A stretch of 64,000 nucleotides of DNA. Origin: Dryococelus australis. Its lineage: Eukaryota > Arthropoda > Insecta > Phasmatodea > Phasmatidae. The translations under genes and the position numbers were made by a program. Shown here in pieces: positions 11,182 through 23,214 of the stretch (position 1 is the stretch's first letter; each line of letters begins with the position of its first letter). The stretch spans positions 9,924,209 to 9,988,208 of the forward strand of contig CM057003.1 of the NCBI GenBank assembly GCA_029891345.1. Direction: 5' to 3'. The notes under the pieces were generated by a model that searched no databases, was not told the DNA's origin, and worked only from the letters and a program-made list of their open reading frames with translations.

Positions 11182-11572
11182 GGATTTTCATGGTAAAATG
11201 AAAAAGTCACCGCTTCTACCTGCATATATTTTAACAGGTGCACTGAGAAAAATTCAACCAGTAAAGTTGGTAACGGTGGAGCGAAGCAGTGCCATATCTA
11301 ACGTCGAATTAAAAGTGTTAGGTAAACATGTGTGACAAATTAAATTATTTCTCTGGGTCTTAATTTTTTTAATGCATCTAAATGTAGAAATTAGCAGACT
11401 TGTTAAGTATTTACTTTAATAATTTCACAGTTTCACTTGACCGACGCATGAATAAAGTGATGAGGCCCATGGCAGTTTTAATTTTACGAAAGGCGAAAGA
11501 ATACATAACGTGCATACCTAGAAGTAGATCTTAAACAGGGTTTTTAAAAGTGCTCAGTTTACAAAGAACAGC
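11182..11572 (-). mobile_element. MITE-1, long form, reverse orientation
   Basis: The left end GGATTTTCATGGTAAAATGA is degraded. The right end reads AAAAGTGCTCAGTTTACAAA then GAACAGC. The interior matches, in reverse, the long copies at 23465 and 45669: blocks GTGTTAGGTAAACATG, GATGAGGCCCATGGCAG, and CGAAAGAATACATAACG. TA precedes the left end. Confidence 0.75.
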
Positions 11573-11579
11573 TTAAACA

Positions 11580-12571
11580 TCTCTTCTACCGCGGCGGAAC
11601 GGAATCTACCGCCGAACAAACGGAAATACTTGCAACCGCCCAAAGCAAGTGAAAGTGTTAAGAAATGAGCTGCCTGGGTTTGAAATGCAAACGGATATCG
11701 GATATTTCTTCCTAATTTTCGGAAAAAGGAGAAAAATGTAACGTCCAACAGGACCCTCGTTCGTTTGTCTCTTCAACGGCGGTGCAAAATGAAAAAGTCA
11801 AATGGAGCAAAACATTCATCTGTCCCTTGCAGACGACACAAGAGATTAGTCATTTTGGACGCGTCCATTCGCCCCAAACCTTTTGCGTACCCAAACGAAT
11901 TTACGGCCACATGCGCCTCCGATGCGTCAGAATGCGGGGAGAGTAGGAATGTTTTTTTCCTGGAGTGGGGAAGGGAGGGTTTCAGGGTTGGTAGCCCTTC
12001 TCCTTCTCCTCCTCCTCGATTCACTGTCCTCTCGCGAGCAAGGCACGAATACCAACTGCGCGGTATAAATTATCCCAGCGGGTGCGGGGGTGTAGGGCCT
12101 ACCTATATGTGTACGTATGATCGCGAAGATTTATCACCCGCTAGGAACTCTCCATCCCAAGACGATAGCGCAATGCAGTCAGCGTGGCGAAGACGACGCT
12201 GAAGAATACTGCATCTGGAAATATATATATTTTTTTACTCCTCCCTCTCTCCATGCATTTGAAGAATGTCAAGCAGAATGAAAAAAAAAAAAAAGAGCGA
12301 GAGAGAGAGAGAGAGAGAAGATCTCGCGTGGAATCACTTACTGTCAAGAGGATTTCAAAAAGGAGAAATCTTTCCTCGAAGTAGCCAGCTTTTCGAAACA
12401 TGTATGACAAGCACATTTTTTTTTCATACGTTGCCTGAAATGCTATGTTATTCATTCTTTATGTTCCGACAAACACCCGAGAAGGTTGTGTACAGATACT
12501 GTAGTATCACAGTGTTGAGCTCTTGCTGTAGTAAGATCATGACATCTTTATTGCCAATCCAGGAATATATA
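11580..12571. other. intergenic with GA microsatellite
   Basis: Contains an A run and a (GA)n stretch at about 12297-12318. The 145-codon frame at 11765-12202 overlaps frames on the other strand, is arginine- and proline-rich, and shows no domain. I do not call it a gene. Confidence 0.5.
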
Positions 12572-12801
12572 AGCCATCCACTGTCAACTGAGCACTTTTG
12601 GAACCCTCTCATTTGAAATAATAGTCAATAAATATATTATATTTTAGCCTTAGACTTTAACTTCCGAGTGCGGTGGAATCAACATAGTGTGTTAACACTT
12701 ATATTGCAGTATTGATTTTAAAAGGTAGTTAAAGGGTAAAAAATGTTTGAAAGGAAAAAGTAACTAGGGCCTCAAAAGTGCTAATTTTACCGTGAACAGT
12801 C
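12572..12801. mobile_element. MITE-1, short form, copy 2
   Basis: The left end CATCCACTGTCAACTGAGCA is diverged. The right end is AAAAGTGCTAATTTTACCGT then GAACAGTC, with TA outside both ends. Length and AT-rich interior match the short copy at 9306-9516. Confidence 0.75.
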
Positions 12802-12938
12802 TATGATCGTATTACTTACTCTACATTTATGAAAAAACAAGGTTATGTAGCATAAATAAATCACGATTTTTCCATGTTATATTTTCCCACTCATGGATTT
12901 TTTTTTCTCCTTGCACTTCACCTCAACAGTTATGGAAA

Positions 12939-13278
12939 ATATAACAATTCCTTAGACATTTCAGAGGTACAAATCTTACTAACGCACATTATTCTCATAT
13001 TAAACATTTGCTGACCTGTTCAAATATAACAATTCCTTAGACATTTCAGAGGTACAAATCTAACTAACGCACATTATTCTCATTTTAAACACTTGCTGAC
13101 CTGTCCAAATATAACAATTCCTTAGACATTTCAGAGGTACAAATCTTACTAACGCACATTATTCTCATTTTAAACACTTGCTGACCTGTTCAAATATAAC
13201 AATTCCTTAGACATTTCAGAGGTACAAATCTTACTAACGCACATTATTCTCATTTTAAACACTTGCTGACCTGTCCAA
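12939..13278. repeat. tandem array, 4 x 85 bp
   Basis: Four units start at about 12939, 13024, 13109 and 13194. Each contains AACAATTCCTTAGACATTTC (at 12943, 13028, 13113 and 13198, exactly 85 bp apart), then AACGCACATTATTCTCAT and CTTGCTGACCTGT. The units differ at only a few bases, so the array is young. The low divergence argues against coding use. Confidence 0.95.
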
Positions 13279-14070
13279 AAATTTTTTTTATCGTCTCTCA
13301 ATGTTAATATTATCAAGCTATTATTAAATTCAGAACTATGTTTAAAATACACTAAAATTTTAATGAATATTTTTTAACCTCATAAAACGTTGTATACAAA
13401 CCACCAGCTGTGTAATCAAAATATTTCTTGTAGGAAACACGAGCTATGAATTAAAAGAAACTTGTCCTAATTCGAAGATCAGTTCATAATTACGGTTGAC
13501 CCACTTGTTGAATAGTACTTCCAGATTTTCCCACGTGTAGTAAATATAAATTTACTACTTTTTTTAAACCATGTTAGTAATTACCCTATCAGATGCTAGG
13601 ATTACCAGTTTTAAAAATTCCAGAAAGTAGTTTATAGCCAATTTTAAAGTAGTATTTTAAAGCATGAAGAAATGCCGCGTTTTCTAAACACTTCTTAACA
13701 GTTTTCTGTTATATAGCATACATCCTTAATTACAGTTTTCAGGAACTGTATAGCCAACCTTATCAAGCAAACAGCACCGCGATTTCTTACTGTTTTAAAA
13801 AGAGGATACTCAGTGTACTCGCATTTCCCCCACCAGTGCGTTTCGCCACTGCTCTATCCTTACCATCTTCCAGTTGCTTGTACTTATTTAAAAATTCTGG
13901 ATTTAAAAACTGAGTCCGTTTAGGCACATGAGACATCTTAACAGTAATGTATTTCCTTATTTCGTTACTACTGACGCATGTGTAACCTTAACACTTTGAA
14001 GTCGGCAAACTTTTACCAGCGTAAAAGACAAGCTAGAAGTGAGTCGCTTATTTACACCAATGCAAAGACA
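13279..14070. other. intergenic, no gene seen
   Basis: AT-rich DNA with no recognised feature. Confidence 0.55.
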
Positions 14071-14079
14071 CCTTATTCT

Positions 14080-14180
14080 ATTGGTCTCTGTTCTGTCTTA
14101 CCGTCATCCTATTGGTCAAAACCGCACCCGGCGTTCGTTATAAGCCGTATGTTAGCCAACTAAAAGTGGTGTTGGCAGTC
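14080..14180 (+). promoter_or_regulatory. possible promoter: two CCAAT boxes and TATA-like motif
   Basis: ATTGG occurs at 14080-14084 and 14111-14115, 31 bp apart, followed by TATAAG at 14139-14144. A CAGTCAG initiator-like sequence lies about 35 bp further on. The order is promoter-like, but no exon follows that I can support. Confidence 0.22.
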
Positions 14181-14189
14181 AGCCAACCA

Positions 14190-14985
14190 AATGGTATTTC
14201 GCGATAAACAGTATTTAGAGTCCATCGGGCTCATTTCAGAAATAGTATAACAATTTTCATTTTTATTTACGAAAATTGTTATAAGTGCTGTGTTGTTTTG
14301 TGATAATATCGCGATAAAAATAAGGAAACAGAGTAGCTACATCCAAAGCACTTTTGTGGTTTATGGGCAGAGAAATAGTCATACTAGCTTTGCCGCGCTA
14401 TACTCGGGCATAGTCTTCAAAGTGTTGATCAAATATTCCTTAATTATGCAACATATTTTTTTTGTCATACGGATATATGCGTATAGCCTTTGACGCAACT
14501 TTACGAAGTTCAGAAATACTATTGAATAATCCTGTACGACTTGGCTAGATCAGTGTTTTAATATGAATTCAACAGGTTAGTTACCAAATTTTAGAAGTAT
14601 TCTTGCATGTGGTCTATTCGCGGTGTCTTCACACAATTTTAATCAAATATTTTAAAAACCACCCTCAGTTTGAAGAGTATAGTTGGTTCCTAAATATGTG
14701 ATATGTCTCAAGCATTTCAAACGTGTCTTAAGATTAAAATAATCTGAATGCTGGTTAAATTGGCCTTATAATTAGGTGTAATTTATATAAAAGTTGAAAT
14801 ATTTCATTTATGAATAAAAACATGAAAAAAAACAAGTATTTTTGTAAAGCTAGTAATAGTTTTCATGCATGGTTGTAGTAAACTGAGTGTGGACAAATAA
14901 ATAAGGTGCTTGGTTTATTTGGTGCGATTTTTTAGACTTCATTAAGCTTTGTTTGTGCGAGGCGGAGTAGCAGCCCGATAGCTGG
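14190..14985. other. intergenic, no gene seen
   Basis: AT-rich DNA with short chance frames only. Confidence 0.5.
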
Positions 14986-14987
14986 CC

Positions 14988-15034
14988 TTTAGCAGGGCTT
15001 CGGAAAAGTTGGAAGTAACCACGCATGGACCATA
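14988..15034 (-). mobile_element. end of a second MITE family (MITE-2)
   Basis: Read in reverse, this gives ATGGTCCATGCGTGGTTACT then TCCAACTTTTCCGAAGCC. The same end recurs at 61276-61325 and, reversed, at 41201-41272. It resembles MITE-1 ends in layout (a TTCACGG-like core and GAAGCCCT) but has TTACTTCCAAC in place of AAAGTGAGCAC. Confidence 0.5.
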
Positions 15035-15059
15035 GAGGTGATTTAGCACGAGGTTACCA

Positions 15060-15300
15060 CGGCTGACACTCTGAGAGTGTTGCAGAAATGTCCCAGGGTT
15101 GCCATTTCTGCCACAGCACGTCCGTGGATCGAACTTCGTGTTCCTCACACGTCCCCAACATTTACTCGTTCACCGCCATTAAAATTGTCAAATTCACGTG
15201 GTCGCCCACGCATTCCGGCGCTGGTTAACCCTCGTCGGCTCTCGAGACCTCGTGAAGAGCCGCCCAGATCTCTCAGCTCAACATTCGACGTAATCTAACC
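15060..15300 (+). repeat. SINE-1 copy, diverged
   Basis: The plus-strand tail blocks CGCATTCCGGCGCTGG, CCCTCGTCGGCTCTCGAG and ACCTCGTGAAGAGCCGCCC match the SINE-1 body read from the minus-strand copies. The head is poorly preserved; GTGGATCGAACTTCG near 15125 may be the B box. Confidence 0.6.
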
Positions 15301-15518
15301 CCGAATACTATTAACGTTGGTTTCGAAAGTGCTGTTTGCGGGGAAGCAGTCCAGTGCTGAGAATCGGAAGGTAACCTCCGCGCAGCTAGCAAAAGCACTC
15401 TACGCCATTTCTGCCTGTACGAGCCCGCCAGGCGTCGCTCGGATGATGAGTCGCTCCCGGGGCGGAGCTGCAGACGACGGAGCAGCAAGTGCGCGCATCC
15501 GTACTAAGAGCTGGGTTG

Positions 15519-15534
15519 ATATATATATATATTT

Positions 15535-15567
<33 letters not shown>
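15519..15567. repeat. AT dinucleotide microsatellite
   Basis: An (AT)n run broken once by TTTTAT near 15531-15537. It abuts the dispersed repeat that starts at about 15568. Confidence 0.95.
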
Positions 15568-16035
15568 ATGGCTGGCTCTCGCCGTACCTGGTGCTTGAAA
15601 TGCGTGGCGAGTGTGTTTTAAATACACGTTATCCCACGAAAATATTAAACGTGAGTCCTGTGTACTGATCTTCGGAAGAAGCACACGCTTCAGACGAGGG
15701 CTGTCGAGTACTTCCAAAATATCACTCATGTTACAAAAACACCATTTCACAGTGCTCCAAAACGGCAAGACGCTGTATCCCAAAATATACGCATGAGATA
15801 CATGCAAAATTACTCAGGGGCCCTGCATTGAACCTTCCTACAGACTTTCCATCAATACAATAATAGGGTCACGACTCTAATTCCCATATGCACACACCGC
15901 AAGAGTATAAAAGTGCATGCCAGGTCAGAGCCTTGCGCTTAGCGGCGATGACGCACTTGGAGTGCGTGGTAGTGTCGACCTAATGGCTCCACGCTTCTCG
16001 GCCTCAAATGCGGACCAAATCTTCAGGTGGGCGGA
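15568..16035 (+). repeat. dispersed repeat D, uninterrupted copy
   Basis: Shares a series of blocks with 18880-19260, for example ATTAAACGTGAGTCC, GCGCTGTATC-type, TACTCA(C/G)GG and ACCTT. Its right end (CAGAGCCTTGCGCTTAGCGG then CGATGACG, and CTCAAATGCGGACC to GGTGGGCGG) matches 20818-20945. The copy at 18880-20945 therefore has the same left and right parts with about 1.56 kb between them. A TATAAAAG motif lies at 15907-15914. SINE-1 follows directly at its right edge. Confidence 0.55.
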
Positions 16036-16262
16036 AGAATTAACCTCGAGGTCTTGAGAGCCGATGAGGGTGAAGCGTGTTAAGGATGTAGGAGCACCGG
16101 AATGCAGGAATGTAAGAGCGGGGGAAACGGGAGATCCCCGGGGGGGGGGGACCCCGCCAACCAGTGGCATTGTCCGGCACGTTTCCCACTCGCGAAAATT
16201 TGGGAGTGGCTCCGACTTTGGCGGGAGGCGAGCAGTCTAACCGCTCAGCCACCGCGGCCCCC
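16036..16262 (-). repeat. SINE-1, copy b
   Basis: The minus-strand head includes TGGCTGAGCGGTTAGACTGC at the tRNA-like A-box position. The body blocks GATCTCCCGTTTCCCCC and the CGAGGTTAATT end are present. A G run at 16140-16150 interrupts the block that reads CCTCGAG in copy a. The B-box region is diverged (CCAAAGTCGGAGCC). Confidence 0.7.
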
Positions 16263-18879
16263 GTGGTCGATGACGACGAACCGTGCTGCCCCGCGGTCAG
16301 GCCTCATCGACTGTGGGATCGCCGACGGCGATATCTTTGTGGCAGTCCACCGGGCGGGGTTGGGCCACCCTTGTTTGAGGAATAAGTAGGGGCGAGGGGG
16401 TTGGAAAAGAGGAGGAACGACAAGGGGATGAGGTGGAGGCCACGATACATTGGGCAGTCGGCGAAACTCGGTCGCGCACATTGTGTCGGACAAAGCCCGC
16501 GGCGCCATTCATCCGAGGCAAAGGTCAAAGTTCGGCAGAACAGGCTAGCATGTTGAGGAGCGACAGTGGACTGGGAGTATGTGGATCGACGGGGCAGCAC
16601 AATAGCGCGGTCTGGGGTGAACGTGTGTGTGTGTGTGTGTGTGTTGGAGGGTGGAATGGAAACCAGGGGTTGGAGTGTTATGCGAGAGAGAGATGAGCCT
16701 CGCAGCCCTAAACCAACCCCTTTTCACAGTTGACATAGCAGCGGTGATATTCCGTTGAAGGGGCGCGGAAGGGCGGTCAAGGACTGGCGTTAACGCCCTG
16801 GCTGTTGCAATATACGTCAGAGAGAGGGGGGCATGCACGCAGGAGAAAGGTGTATTCTGGAAACTTCCATCGTCTACCACAGCCTTTGTGAGAATTCTAC
16901 TGTGCCGGGTTAGACCGGGATCTTTATGGCTTCCAGGTTTTTCAGGGACATGCTGAAAGAGAGGAGAGATCTTTATTACAGCGGACGAACGACTTTTCCA
17001 GAATACGCAACGTCTCTGAGATCGTAAATTCCTTGTAATGCCCTGGGAAATTTCTCACAGTTTTCGGTTCAGTTCCCTAGCCAATTGAGCGCAATGTTTT
17101 AACGGTATGTACCGAAGTAAATTTCTAGTGTCCATTTGTCTCCGGTGCCCGATACTTGCAAAATACTGGATTATGTGTCTACTTCACAAATGCTGCACGG
17201 GGAGATGAAAAGGAGCCAGTTGTAGAAATACGAGTCAAAATAAATGACACACGTACTGGCGCAAAGTGCACTTCTCTTTCTGATGCAGATACTCCAAATG
17301 CAATGTCGTTAAATGAAGAAGAAATGCCTTTTGTTTTCGCCGATTGTAGAATCCTCGAAACGTTTTCGGCTCTAAGGACCAAATCTCTTCATATTCTCGA
17401 AACGTTCCGAGTTACCGTATGACAAAGTTCATTTGTTAAAATTGGTTTATTTTGTTGAACTGAGCGATGTCCACGTATCTGCTTTTTGAGCAAAAAGTCC
17501 TTTTTATATAACACTGATATTGGACGGGTTAGTTCACAAAAAATAATTTAGTATTTATAGCACGGACTATAAATCAATCTTTTCACAGAGAAATCAGTCT
17601 CGAGCCTACCACGCCAATAGCCGACGTTATATCGAATCAATATTTCGCACGGGATTCTTAGTATGGTCAAAAAAGTATTTCAAAATTCTATTGACAATAG
17701 CAGATAAAATGTTTGTATTTTACTTAATAAAATTTGCATGTGAGAAATTTCTCGTTACCACACACTTTTTTTTTTTTTTACCGTGGCATATTTAACAAAA
17801 CAATATCGCATGATAAGGTATTTGCAAAAATAAAAATGTCCACAAAAATACAAAATTGAATTATACAGTCCTTCAAAATCTCGTAAAAATTGAGCTTAGC
17901 TCATTTGTCGCAGGTTAAAAGTCACCCGCTGTATAATAAGAGTTTTCAGAAGTAATATTCGCCCACCACTATCAGTATCTATACTTCAAAATCTAGCATG
18001 GGTGCCTGATTTATTGATAACTTCATCAAAAAGACAACAAGATCCCTTACATCAACTACGCGCATTCGAACTCAGCATCGACTCATGGCTAATGTTAACG
18101 GTAAATTATGAAAATAATTATTACGTCCTCAGTTTTCATATCAAGATTTTTTTTTTTTCCGCAAGCCTCGTCCCCGAACCAATGCTCCGTATTTGTGCGC
18201 GGGGCAGAAATTAAAAAATAAATATTTTAATACTCTTCAGTGAACTGTGTATCCAATATGGCATTCTTGGAAACCTAAATGATGAGGAATTTAGAACGTA
18301 TCTTACACCCATAATTACAAACAAATAGAAAAATTTCACTAATACGTATTTTAATTAACAAACTGTCTATTATTCGCTATAACTAATAAATCGTACTCTA
18401 TTTTTTTTATTCATATTTACTATGGAACATATGCTTTAATTAATAGACAATATATATCAGACATTCTTGTAAAAAGTACTTTCCGAAGAATAAAAAAAAT
18501 ATGCTTACACTTTGATTCATAAAAATACATTTACAGAAGTAAATTATAGCATAATTATTTATACTGTTACAAAATAAAACTATACACTCTTCGTTCATGA
18601 TCAACATAAATCGTACTTTCCCGAATGATTTTTTCGTGTGTAGGCTACTTTTTGATAAACTCTACTTTTTCTACTGTCGAATACATTGCTTCATTGTAAA
18701 ACACTGTATTCATATCTTAATAAAAATTTGAACCATCAGCAAGTGAAATTAATAGTGGCTATAACATGTTAAGAGCTTAATCGAAGCCCTTTGTGGGGTT
18801 CAACTCGGCACATGTCTGAGTAATGCTGACTGCCTACCACGTGAGGAATTGCCACTCAAGACCAGCCTGCGTAAGATTT
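16263..18879. other. intergenic; GC-rich then AT-rich, no gene called
   Basis: 16263-16900 is GC-rich with a (GT)n run at about 16622-16645 and overlapping chance frames on both strands. From 16900 on it is AT-rich. A frame of 88 codons at 17156-17422 starts at TTG, has no ATG near its start, and ends with a local duplication (CTCGAAACGTTTTCGG and CTCGAAACGTTCCGAG, about 50 bp apart). I cannot assign it. T run at about 17768-17780. Confidence 0.5.
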
Positions 18880-19262
18880 TGAGAGAAGCCGAATGTTGTC
18901 CCGCCTATTTGGCAGTCAAAGTGTGTTGCAGAGTGTGTAAAGTACGCACCCTCCCCCCAACCACGAAACTATTAAACGTGTGTCCACGGAAATAACACAC
19001 TTCAAGAAGTCACGCACATTACAAATAACATTTCAAAGAACTCCAAATATAGTTAAACGCGACTTTTTCAAAGCGCTGTATCTCAAAACATATGAACTCA
19101 TCACATACGTACAAAAATACTCACGGACCCTACATTGGACCTTGTAACAGAGTTTGCACCAATAGAATGATAGGTTCACGCCCAAAGTCCTATACAGTTT
19201 CAGGGGGTACGCAAAATCATACTGCACTATTGAGCCACAGGTTTCCGCTTGGCACAGTTATT
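18880..19262 (+). repeat. dispersed repeat D, left part of an interrupted copy
   Basis: Aligns by eye with about 15600-15942: ATTAAACGTGTGTCC, AAGCGCTGTATCTCAAAA, AAAATACTCACGGACCCTAC and GAATGATAGGTTCACG occur in the same order. It stops matching near GTTTCCGCTTGGCAC at about 19252. The right part of the repeat resumes at about 20818. Confidence 0.5.
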
Positions 19263-19804
19263 TAAGAAACCTAAAGGAAAAAATCTGGAAGTGGAACCAC
19301 AAAAATGTTCCCTTAGAATCCAAAATGGCGGCCTTTTTTGACATGACTAAATATATTTCAAAATTATATTGATTCCTATTGGAACAGTGTATTTCTATGT
19401 TGTGATTACAGCGTTTCTTAGCCAAATCTTTATACTGAATCCAAAAATAAATATTGGGTATCTACAATTTATCCCTAAAAGCCCCTAACTGAATAAAAAC
19501 TGGCTACCCAAGCTCAGGAGTGTGTGACGTTTTTTCTTGTCGATTTGTTACCACCTTGTGAAACGGATAAACAATAAAGCCAATATTTAACACTGTGGAT
19601 GGCCAACTTTAATTACCAATATGATAATTTTATTGTTTTAAGAACACACCTCCCCCTAAACTTATTTTTTATCCACAGTAATAACTTAGGCTACATATTT
19701 GCGATACTGAATTACTGAACTGCTAACTTTTGCCAGCTTTGTTATAATGATATAATGTATTCTACTTCCTCTTTTATATTTTATGTTTTTTTTCACGTGT
19801 ATAG

Positions 19805-20845
19805 ATACAGACTAGTTCCTGCATCACGAAGAGATTGAAAGTGGCACCCCCAGAGCCTCTTAGATCAATACAGCCAAAACCAACAGATTGGACCAAGTGT
19901 TGTTTATGTCAGCTAGAAAAAAAGAAGCTATTTTGCATCCAGCTAGTAATAAAAATGTCAGTGTGCGAATTGAAGTGTATGAAACAATAGCCAATAATAT
20001 CGAAGAACTGCATTGTATATGTGAGCTAGCATCAACAATGAATATAAATTGCCTACATGAAGGAAAAGGACTTAGAGAGCCCTTCATATCTCCTGAAGCA
20101 AAGTGGCATAAATCATGCTCCCTAGAGTACAATAATTCAACTAAGATTCAAAGGGCTACAGAAAAAGCTACGAAAAGGAAGTTTGCTGTATCACCATCAT
20201 CTTCGGAATCTACCTGTTCTGGAACTGAAAAAGAAACACTTTATTTGACAAGATCAGCAATTCCACCTCTGAATACTTTTGAAGACATCTGTCGTATGTG
20301 TAGGAGTGGAAATCTGTGGAATCAACGTCTGCATAAAGTAATGACATTTGAAGTAGAATATATAATTAGAGCCACTGTCACACCCGAAACATTGGCTTCA
20401 ATACGCACTAGAGATTGTATTTCGCAAGAAATGAAATACCACAAACGTTGCCTCAATAAACAAATCAATTCCACACAATCACGAAACAACAGTGATAACA
20501 GTAGAGCAATGTGAAGATGCCGATTACGTTTTTATAATATGTGATATAACCTCTGTGTATGATGAAAGACTTAATCACCTACTAGGCCTACAGGGCGATG
20601 ATAGTATCCAAGTGCACACATCTCGGTTAACAGAAAGAATCGAGGCACATTTCCCGCAGCTGATGTCAATAAAATGTGGCAAAGAATACCATCTTGTGAA
20701 AGATACAACAGAGAATGAGATTGTCGACGAAGATGCCATCGCCTGTGTGAGATTCTTAAGAAACATGAGGAAAGACGTTGCTTCCTCAGCAGTTACACGC
20801 AGCAAGACGAGAACATTACACACCAGTTCAGAGTTTTGCGCTTAG
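19805..20845 (+). pseudogene. two-module zinc-type protein of unknown function, frameshifted
   Basis: The longest frame (19888-20514) opens on a TTG, not an ATG. The true upstream part is in another frame: at 19889 the sequence reads WTKCCLCQLEK (a CxxC pair), and the frames switch at a run of seven A's at 19917-19923. Module 1 then continues to AKWHKSC near 20100. Module 2 has CRMCRSG near 20290 and ends MKYHKRC near 20440, so both modules run from CxxC to HxxxC. A second frameshift near 20500 leads into 20492-20845, which carries IQVHTSRLTERI and DEDAI. The pattern resembles large multi-copy uncharacterised invertebrate proteins with paired CxxC...HxxC modules; that is from memory and not checked. 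A polypyrimidine tract and TATAG end at 19805, a possible splice acceptor. The last codons come from repeat D. Confidence 0.5.
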
Positions 20846-20950
20846 AGGCGATGGCGTAATTTATGCGCGAGAGTCATTCTAGCCCTTACTGATCCCGCGA
20901 TGCATGGGCTCAAACGTGGAAAATAGGTCTAGGTAGGCGGGAACCTTGGA
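20818..20950 (+). repeat. dispersed repeat D, right part of the interrupted copy
   Basis: CAGAGTTTTGCGCTTAGAGG then CGATGGCG, and CTCAAACGTGG to GTAGGCGGG, match 15925-16035. It resumes about where the left part (ending near 19262) stopped, so the 19.26-20.82 kb segment lies inside the repeat. Confidence 0.55.
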
Positions 20951-21064
20951 TCATCCTAACGCGATGAAGAACAGCATTCCTTATAGTATCTCGTAGAGAC
21001 TAGTATGCTCTTAGAGATGTTGAAAATCATGAGTAATAAATACACCTCAAATCCCACACGCCGA

Positions 21065-21210
21065 GTGAAGTGGTGAAGTGGTAAGCCACCCGACTCTCAT
21101 TCTTGAGGAATTGGCTTTGAATCCCCATCAAACCAGTTCCTCTTTTTTTTTTTTCTCCATGGTTTCATTAAGGTTCCACTTCGCCTCGGTTACAGAAATG
21201 CTTCGTCTTT
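21065..21210 (+). repeat. tRNA-like SINE, different family
   Basis: AGTGGTGAAGTGGTAAGCCA resembles an A box and GGCTTTGAATCCC a B box, with a CCCGACTCTCATTCTTGAGG anticodon-arm-like stretch between. A short body follows with a T run at 21143-21155. A related head may be at 39365-39425 (GGTGGTGTAGCAGCTAGAG). It is not a functional tRNA as far as I can fold it. Confidence 0.45.
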
Positions 21211-21214
21211 GTGT

Positions 21215-23210
21215 TATAATTTCGGATTCAGAGTAATTACTAGCAATGTACAGTTACACAGAATTTACATATTATGAGATATTTAATATTTTTGCGCTTA
21301 ATTTTCAATGTGTGTTATCTGCTAGTTGTAAAAAAGCCAGGAATAGATTCATATTTTATCAATAAGTTATTGCCTTTGTTCAAGCAGGAAATGAAACACA
21401 ATGAAATAAGTTACAACGGCCTCAATAATTACACGATAATGATGAATTACTGCATATTAGACGAAGCCAAGTCTTAAACATGTAATTATATCCATGATAG
21501 TAGAATACATTAGTACCGTGTATCTGTTAGAATATAGTATCCTTTCCAAAATATATTTAATAATAAAAAAATATTTTTATATAGTTAATAATTACACTCA
21601 TACATATCTTTAAAAATAAATCTTGATCTATTTGACAGTAAAAATGACTTTTAATTTACGTTTAAGAATGCTATTCTTAAGTTTCGACCCAGCATTTGTG
21701 GTATTTTTCCGTTTCTAACGCAAATGATACAATGAGGTTGACGATAAAAAAAATTACGCGTAGTTTTACGACCCGTTTCCATTTACTATTGCATCACAAA
21801 ATTTTGTGTACTAAATCTACACGTTTGGGGGAGAAAATTAAATGTTCGACATTTATTCCTGAGGTCGGATTCCAGCTGATAATTTCAGCAGACAGTTGTT
21901 TTAAACCGGCGGCGGGGGGTTCAGTTATAACCCCCCCTTAATCACCGTTGCAGCTATTCTTTCCCTGTGTCTTTCTCTACTCCACTCTCGCCAGTTTTTA
22001 CCACGCATTCCCGAGAAGTATGTATCCTCCAACCCCACAACAGTATTTCCAAAGGGCCGGACCTTCAAGCCGTAAATAGGGGATCCGGACGATTTAGGAG
22101 CTTTGCAGAGCGTATCACGGGGAGTTGGTACAGGCAAAAGGGGAGGAAGAGTGTTGGAGGGGGGTTGAAAGGGTGGTTACGTACTTTAGATCGCTTATTA
22201 GAGTGAGATGGGCCTTATGGCGTATCGCCGGCGAAGGGAGTGTAGGTGGTTTCAACTAGAGTGCCCTGAAGGGGTGAAGAGGAATAGAGGGAGAAAGAGG
22301 GGAAAAAAAATAAAAGCGGCGGACGGGCAGAAGGGAGGAAACAGCCCCAAAAACTGCCGTTCGTTAGGAGGGTCAACGCGCCTCCCTGGGGAATTATTTT
22401 CGGGTCACATGAGCGCGGATGTTAAGCCTCATTCACGTCCCGTGTAATCTCTCTGACCACCGCGCCACCCCCTTCGCCCCTCGCGTTGCCCGATCAGATA
22501 AGCCTCGGGAAGAGAGGATGGGTGTTGGAGGGGTTGAAGGGGGTTGCAGATTAGGCCCCCACCACCACCGCCCACCACCTCCTCGTTGCAGCCACGCCCC
22601 AGGAGCCGCCGACAAGCCCACTGCCGCGTGGATGAACGCAAGTGCGTGGCGGAACAATCAGAACCCCTCGCGTGGAACCCGAGCCAATAATTCTCTCTCG
22701 CCCCGCGTGGTTGGCCAGCGAGCGTCGCGGTAGGCTGTTTGTTCGCTTCTTCAGTGCGGGGAGCTAATAGCAGCGGTTACGTCCAACTAATGGGAGTGAC
22801 TGGGGGGGGGGGGGGGGAGCGGTTAAGATCGCATCCATCACGACCACAGGAACCTCCACGTAAACTTCGCCACTTATCAGCAGAATTAATGAATCATTGC
22901 AAACGATTTCTTTGGGTGAGCCAAAATAGTTTATAGTCTATTTATTCACTGTAAAAGCGTCCTTCGTTTTGTATAACCGTAAAAGTCACAAAAAAAATTA
23001 AAAATTTGGGAAAAGAACATAATGAGGGTTCCCGGTGTACAAAACCACTAGACGAGCTTGAAGTCGTCATATAAACACGGCAGAGATGTTCCCCTTAATG
23101 TGACATATACTCTGGTTTGCCTTACGGGACGAAAGCGGTGGCGCTGCAAGTCCAATAATGTGAATCTCAACATCAAAATACGTCAATTTAACGAAGCTCA
23201 CACTCCTCTG
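21215..23210. other. intergenic; AT-rich then GC-rich, no gene called
   Basis: 21215-21890 is AT-rich. 21900-22840 is GC-rich with frames open on both strands that are arginine-, proline- and glycine-rich without domains, plus a G run at about 22802-22817. No gene supported. Confidence 0.5.
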
Positions 23211-23214
23211 TAGC

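Noticed and set aside
16245..16600. Several overlapping minus-strand frames
   Set aside because: GC-rich spacer with three frames open together next to a SINE; no conserved residues.
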